A DNA stretch of 64,000 nucleotides from an uncultured Alistipes sp. (GTDB lineage: Bacteria; Bacteroidota; Bacteroidia; Bacteroidales; Rikenellaceae): the NCBI GenBank assembly GCA_947573795.1, contig CANPHE010000008.1, forward strand, positions 1-64,000. Reading direction: 5' to 3'. Below, piece after piece: positions 60,210 through 64,000 of the stretch. The position numbers were made by a program, and so were the translations under genes. The notes under the pieces were generated by a model, which saw nothing but the letters and a program-made list of their open reading frames with translations, was not told where the DNA came from and made no database searches. Every line of letters starts with the position of its first letter. Positions within the stretch are counted from its first letter, which is position 1.

Positions 60210-62756
60210 TCAACCGCACTTCGAATAACCGCACGACATGCAGGTCAGGCAGCCGTTCTGGTAGGCCATGTTCTCCTGTCCGCACGAGGGGCATTTGCCC
60301 TTGGACTTCGTGCCGTCGACGATATATTGCTTCAAAGCACGGCATACGCCCGTCTTCCAGGTGTTGATCGACTCGCTGTTCAAGTGCAGCGACTCGATGA
60401 GCGACACGGTCTTCTCGATGGGCATGCCGTGACGCAACACGCCCGAGATCAGTTTGGCGTAGTTCCAGAACTCCTCGTCGAACAGACGCGAGATACCGCC
60501 GATCGTATTCGTATAGCCGTAACGGTCGGTATACTGGAAATCGTAGCGTTTGGTGCCGTCCGCCTCGCGCACCTTGATGATGAAACCTTTGGTGATCTTG
60601 CGCGGAATATACATGGCATCCTCCTCGATCTTACCCGTGAAAACCTCGTAGGGACGTCCGTCCTGCAAACCGACGAAGGCGATCCAGTCCTCCGAACCGT
60701 TCTTGAAACGCACGATATCGGCCGGAATCGAACGGGGACGTTTCTGCGCGTGCGACACGACCGCTTCGTCCTTCTTCTTGGTATTCTTGTCGAGCAGCAC
60801 GCCGTCGCGGCATCCGTCGCGGTAGACCGTCACCCCCTTGCATCCGCACTCCCAGGCCGTGCGGTAGACATCGGCCACGAGCGCCTCCGAGACGTCGTTC
60901 GGCAGGTTCACCGTCACCGAGATCGAATGGTCCACCCATTTCTGAATCGCACCCTGCATCTTGACCTTGGCGACCCAGTCGATATCGTTGGCCGTCGCTT
61001 TATAATAAGGTGAGGCTGCCACCCAGCGATCGAGTTCGGCATCGGAAACGGTCGCCAGACGCGACGTATCGTAACCGTTCGCAGCGAGCCACTTCACGAA
61101 ATTGTGGTGGTAGACGTTGTATTCCTGGAACTTTTCGCCCGTCTCGTCCACGTAGTCGACATGCGTATCGACATCCGAGGGGTTGATCTTGCGGCGGCGC
61201 TTGTACACCGTGCGGAAGACGGGTTCGATACCCGAAGTGGTCTGCGACATGAGCGACGTCGTACCCGTGGGGGCGATCGTCAGCATGGCGATATTGCGGC
61301 GTCCCGTGGCGACCATCTCCTCGTAGAGGGCCGGATCGGCCTCGCGGATGCGGGCGATCATCGGATTGTTTCGCTCCTTGGCGGCATCATAGACGGGGAA
61401 CGCACCGCGCTCCGCAGCCATCTTCACCGAGGCGCGGTAAGCCTCCAGCGCCAGCGTTTTCTGTACCTCGACGGCGAATGCGATCGCCTCCTCCGAACCG
61501 TAGCGCAGCCCCAGAGCGGCGAGCATATCGCCCTCGGCCGTGATGCCCAGGCCCGTACGGCGCCCTTTCTGGGCCATCGTACGGATTTTCTTCCAAAGGT
61601 CCGACTCCACGCGGCGTACGTCTTCGTCCTCGGGATCGGCGTCGATCTTCTCGATGATCTGTTCGACCTTCTCCAGCTCCAGGTCGATGATATCGTCCAT
61701 CATGCGCATGGCTTTGGCCACATGCGCCTTGAACTTTTCGAAATCGAATTTCGCCTCCTTCGTGAAGGGGGCATCCACGTAGCTCAGCAGATTCATCGCC
61801 AGCAGGCGGCACGAATCGTAGGGGCAGAGCGGAATTTCACCGCAGGGGTTCGTCGATACCGTGACGAAACCCTGGTCGGCATAACAGTCGGGAACGCTTT
61901 CGCGCAGGATCGTATCCCAGAACAGCACACCCGGCTCGGCCGACTTCCAAGCGTTATGGATGATCTTGTCCCACAGCTTCTTGGCATCGATATCCTGCAC
62001 GTAACGGGGATTCTCCGCACCGATGGGGAACTGCTGGCGGTAGGTCCGACCGGTCATTGCCGCACGCATGAATTCGTCGTCGATTTTGATCGAAACGTTA
62101 GCGCCCGTAACCTTGCCCGTATCGACCTTAGCGTCGATGAAACGCTCGGCGTCGGGATGCTTGATCGAGAGCGAAAGCATCAGGGCACCGCGGCGTCCGT
62201 CCTGCGCCACTTCGCGCGTCGAGTTGGAATAACGCTCCATGAAGGGAACGATACCCGTCGAGGTGAGCGCCGAGTTGAGCACCGGGCTGCCCGTGGGGCG
62301 GATATGCGAAAGGTCGTGTCCCACGCCGCCGCGCCGCTTCATAAGCTGCACCTGCTCCTCGTCCATGCGGAAAATTCCGCCGTAAGAGTCGGCCGGATTG
62401 CGGTGGCCGATCACGAAGCAGTTCGACAGCGACGCCACCTGGAAATTATTGCCGATACCGGTCATCGGACCGCCCTGCGGAATGATGTAGCGGAAATGGT
62501 CGAGCAACTCGAACACCTCCTCGCGCGACATGGGCGAAGGGTATTTGTTCTCGATGCGCTCGATCTCCGCGGCGATGCGCTGATGCATCTCGCGGGGCGA
62601 TTTCTCGTAAATGTTTCCGAAGGAGTCCTTCAGAGCGTACTTGCTGACCCAGACCGTCGCAGCGAGGTCGTCACCGTCGAAATAGATTTTCGACTCGGCG
62701 ACAGCATCGTTGTAATCGACCTTCTGCGGGCCTTCGGCATTGTTGGTTTTCGACAT
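60210..62756 (-). CDS. nrdJ: Adenosylcobalamin-dependent ribonucleotide reductase
   Basis: An 848-residue class II reductase that makes deoxynucleotides with B12 in place of oxygen or a glycyl radical. Start MSKTNNAEGPQ at 62756; homology does not extend upstream. Visible: LSNCFV, GGVGHDLSHIRPTGSPV, the active-site STNPCGEIPL, APTGTTSLMSQTTSGIEPVF, and a C-terminal CPSCG...CMSCGYSKCG zinc/redox ribbon. With MetH it makes the cell dependent on cobalamin. Leader described separately. Confidence 0.96.
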   Translation of the reverse strand: MSKTNNAEGPQKVDYNDAVAESKIYFDGDDLAATVWVSKYALKDSFGNIYEKSPREMHQRIAAEIERIENKYPSPMSREEVFELLDHFRYIIPQGGPMTGIGNNFQVASLSNCFVIGHRNPADSYGGIFRMDEEQVQLMKRRGGVGHDLSHIRPTGSPVLNSALTSTGIVPFMERYSNSTREVAQDGRRGALMLSLSIKHPDAERFIDAKVDTGKVTGANVSIKIDDEFMRAAMTGRTYRQQFPIGAENPRYVQDIDAKKLWDKIIHNAWKSAEPGVLFWDTILRESVPDCYADQGFVTVSTNPCGEIPLCPYDSCRLLAMNLLSYVDAPFTKEAKFDFEKFKAHVAKAMRMMDDIIDLELEKVEQIIEKIDADPEDEDVRRVESDLWKKIRTMAQKGRRTGLGITAEGDMLAALGLRYGSEEAIAFAVEVQKTLALEAYRASVKMAAERGAFPVYDAAKERNNPMIARIREADPALYEEMVATGRRNIAMLTIAPTGTTSLMSQTTSGIEPVFRTVYKRRRKINPSDVDTHVDYVDETGEKFQEYNVYHHNFVKWLAANGYDTSRLATVSDAELDRWVAASPYYKATANDIDWVAKVKMQGAIQKWVDHSISVTVNLPNDVSEALVADVYRTAWECGCKGVTVYRDGCRDGVLLDKNTKKKDEAVVSHAQKRPRSIPADIVRFKNGSEDWIAFVGLQDGRPYEVFTGKIEEDAMYIPRKITKGFIIKVREADGTKRYDFQYTDRYGYTNTIGGISRLFDEEFWNYAKLISGVLRHGMPIEKTVSLIESLHLNSESINTWKTGVCRALKQYIVDGTKSKGKCPSCGQENMAYQNGCLTCMSCGYSKCG

Positions 62757-63490
62757 GATTCTATCCGTATGTTTCCCGTTCGGAAGTAATCCCGCACATC
62801 TCCGATGCTCCGTCCCGATCTCGAAGAGACGGCTGCCGCAGCGCCCGGCACGGTCACCGCAGCGGCGGATTGCGTCCCGGGCTCCGGCATCGATCCGGAG
62901 TCGTATGCGATTACTCCCATAAAATATGTAAATGCGTCCGAAACGAAAGGCGGACAAGCACTGCGAACGACGAAAAAACATCCATCGATCGTGTAAAGCC
63001 GTACGTATCCGCTATTTGTATTCGCGAGGGAATTTTCCCGTTTCGCAAATTTGCACTTTTTCTTCGGAAAAACCCAATTTCGCGGAACGATTTTATGCAC
63101 AAATTATCTACAAAAACACGTTCGCACGCCCTACTTCCCTGAGAGCGAACCGGGAAGGCATCCGCAAAATTATCGGGTAACTATATACAACTTTTTTTAA
63201 CAGCTTGCTCGTTCCTTGGCCGCCGATTCGCTCAGGGTGGTCGTATGCTCGCGGCCCTTGGCTGCCCCGCTCAAGCGAGGTTTTCGAGGGAAATAGCCGC
63301 TCATCATTCTTTCAAGCGTCTTATGTCCCCGGAATTGGCTACTCCGCCACTTACCGGCGACGCCAGGCCGGGCAATCGAACTTATTCGGGCTTTGCCGAG
63401 TCGAGAAAAGGTACAAGAATTTGAACATAAATCCCCTCCTCGGAGGGGACTTAAAGTACAATTTAGTGTAAAGTCGTATGTAGTTGCCGA
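62757..63490. other. nrdJ leader and repeat-bearing spacer
   Basis: 734 bases without a supported gene. The left 200 bases are GC-rich and structured when read toward nrdJ: hairpin CTCCGG-ATCGATG-CCGGAG (62887-62905 region) and a stretch AGCATCGGAGATGTGC resembling a B12 box. The right half has a family 2 repeat from about 63179 (AACTATATACAACTT), the TGTCCCCGGAATTGGCT block near 63325, and the palindrome AAATCCCCTCC-TC-GGAGGGGACTT at 63429-63452. Confidence 0.55.
63429..63452. repeat. 24-base palindrome, third copy
   Basis: AAATCCCCTCC-TC-GGAGGGGACTT, one base different from the copy at 14829-14852. It lies after the ridA stop and may help end its transcript. Confidence 0.8.
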
Positions 63491-63865
63491 TCATTTTACG
63501 GCAACGGCATCGATCTCGACCAGTGCGCCCATCGGCAATGCCGCTACCTGGTAGCACACGCGAGCGGGCATTTCGGAGGTGAAATAGGTCGCATACACGG
63601 CATTCATGGCTGCGAAATCGCCGATCGATTGCAACAATACGGTCGTCTTCACCACGTTGCGGAAATCGTAACCCGCTTCGTGCAGAATATGCCCGAGATT
63701 TTCGAGCGACCGGCGTGTCTGCGCCTCGATTCCCGCGGGCATCGTCCCCGTAGCGGCGTCGACGGGCAACTGCCCCGATACGTACAGCGTTCCGCCGCTC
63801 TCAACGGCTTGCGAATAGGGCCCCACGGCTTTGGGCGCCAGCGGGGAAGCGATGATCTTTTTCAT
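63491..63865 (-). CDS. ridA: RidA-family enamine/imine deaminase
   Basis: A 124-residue YjgF/RidA protein of standard length, which hydrolyses reactive 2-aminoacrylate and similar enamines. Key residues: GPYSQAV with the substrate-site Tyr, the Arg in PARVCYQV, and the Glu in VEIDAVAV. It has its own promoter -7 at 63966-63959. Single-gene transcript. Confidence 0.95.
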   Translation of the reverse strand: MKKIIASPLAPKAVGPYSQAVESGGTLYVSGQLPVDAATGTMPAGIEAQTRRSLENLGHILHEAGYDFRNVVKTTVLLQSIGDFAAMNAVYATYFTSEMPARVCYQVAALPMGALVEIDAVAVK

Positions 63866-63958
63866 GACATATCGTTTTGTGATTTCTAAGACTCTTATTT
63901 ACAGCGATCGTCGGCGATCGGAAATCCCCGATGCGCGCTCCGTATCTCGCCGCATGGA

Positions 63959-64000
63959 CAAAGATACGCATAAGCCGAGAGAAAAAGCAAGCTTGCTTGC
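63959..64000 (-). promoter_or_regulatory. ridA promoter with structured repeat upstream
   Basis: TATCTTTG (minus strand, 63966-63959) preceded, on the same strand, by the third copy of the recF-type element (63967-64000: GCAAGC...CTTGCTTTTT, CTCGGCTTATGCG). The palindrome AAGCAAG/CTTGCTT (63984-63998) is its stem. The window ends inside it. Confidence 0.7.

Noticed and set aside
62757..63000. Cobalamin riboswitch call
   Set aside because: The conserved GCCACTG and exact B12 box are missing, so it is kept only as a hypothesis.
1..64000. tRNA, rRNA, tmRNA, insertion sequences, integrase or prophage genes
   Set aside because: None was recognised on either strand. The repeats look non-autonomous, with no transposase in the window.

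Overview
The window looks like chromosomal DNA of a high-GC gut member of the Bacteroidota, most likely Alistipes or a close Rikenellaceae relative. The evidence is the SusC/SusD pair, BACON and FISUMP lipoproteins, GldH next to a PSP1/RicT protein, a short primary sigma factor without a large region 1.1, promoters of the Bacteroidota type (TTTG at -33, TAnnTTTG at -7), about 60% GC, and short palindromic repeats between genes. The genus is inferred from style; no rRNA or tRNA gene was seen.

Layout. 1-5.2 kb: tyrS end, folB, an SNF-family transporter, an Ig-like lipoprotein and a membrane-anchored rubrerythrin-like protein. 5.2-5.7 kb: an AT-rich secreted coiled-coil gene with a likely -1 frameshift. 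5.8-14.7 kb (minus): metF / M20 amidohydrolase / rnr, and glutaminyl cyclase / metH. 15-21 kb: tig, clpP, clpX and transketolase. 21-25.4 kb: an ECF sigma factor with a membrane partner, and two BACON lipoproteins. 25.6-29.4 kb: ricT, gldH, a secreted unknown and trmB. 29.9-34.8 kb: metK behind a SAM-II-type riboswitch, ung, htrA and rpoD. 34.9-37 kb: AraC regulator divergent from an acyltransferase. 37.3-55.1 kb: a sialic-acid utilisation locus. 55.7-64 kb: ribH, a TPR protein, recF, dciA, ompA, B12-dependent ribonucleotide reductase (nrdJ) and ridA.

The sialic-acid locus runs nanA, a mutarotase fused to a sodium symporter, susC, susD, a sialidase, a large FISUMP lipoprotein, a phosphoesterase, an FCD-type GntR regulator, a second sialidase and a sulfatase. 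The sialidases would free sialic acid from host glycans, SusCD would import it, the fused protein would set the anomer and carry it into the cytoplasm, and NanA would split it to ManNAc and pyruvate. One FadR-type palindrome, TTTGTAGGACAAA, lies at the nanA promoter and again before susC, which suggests control by the GntR protein. No epimerase or kinase is in the window.

One-carbon and methionine genes recur: metF, metH, metK with its SAM riboswitch, and folB. Two enzymes, MetH and NrdJ, need cobalamin. The most interesting signals are the metK leader, the A_AAA_AAG slippery site, the nan operator pair with the fused transporter and its G9 tract, and several families of structured intergenic repeats.
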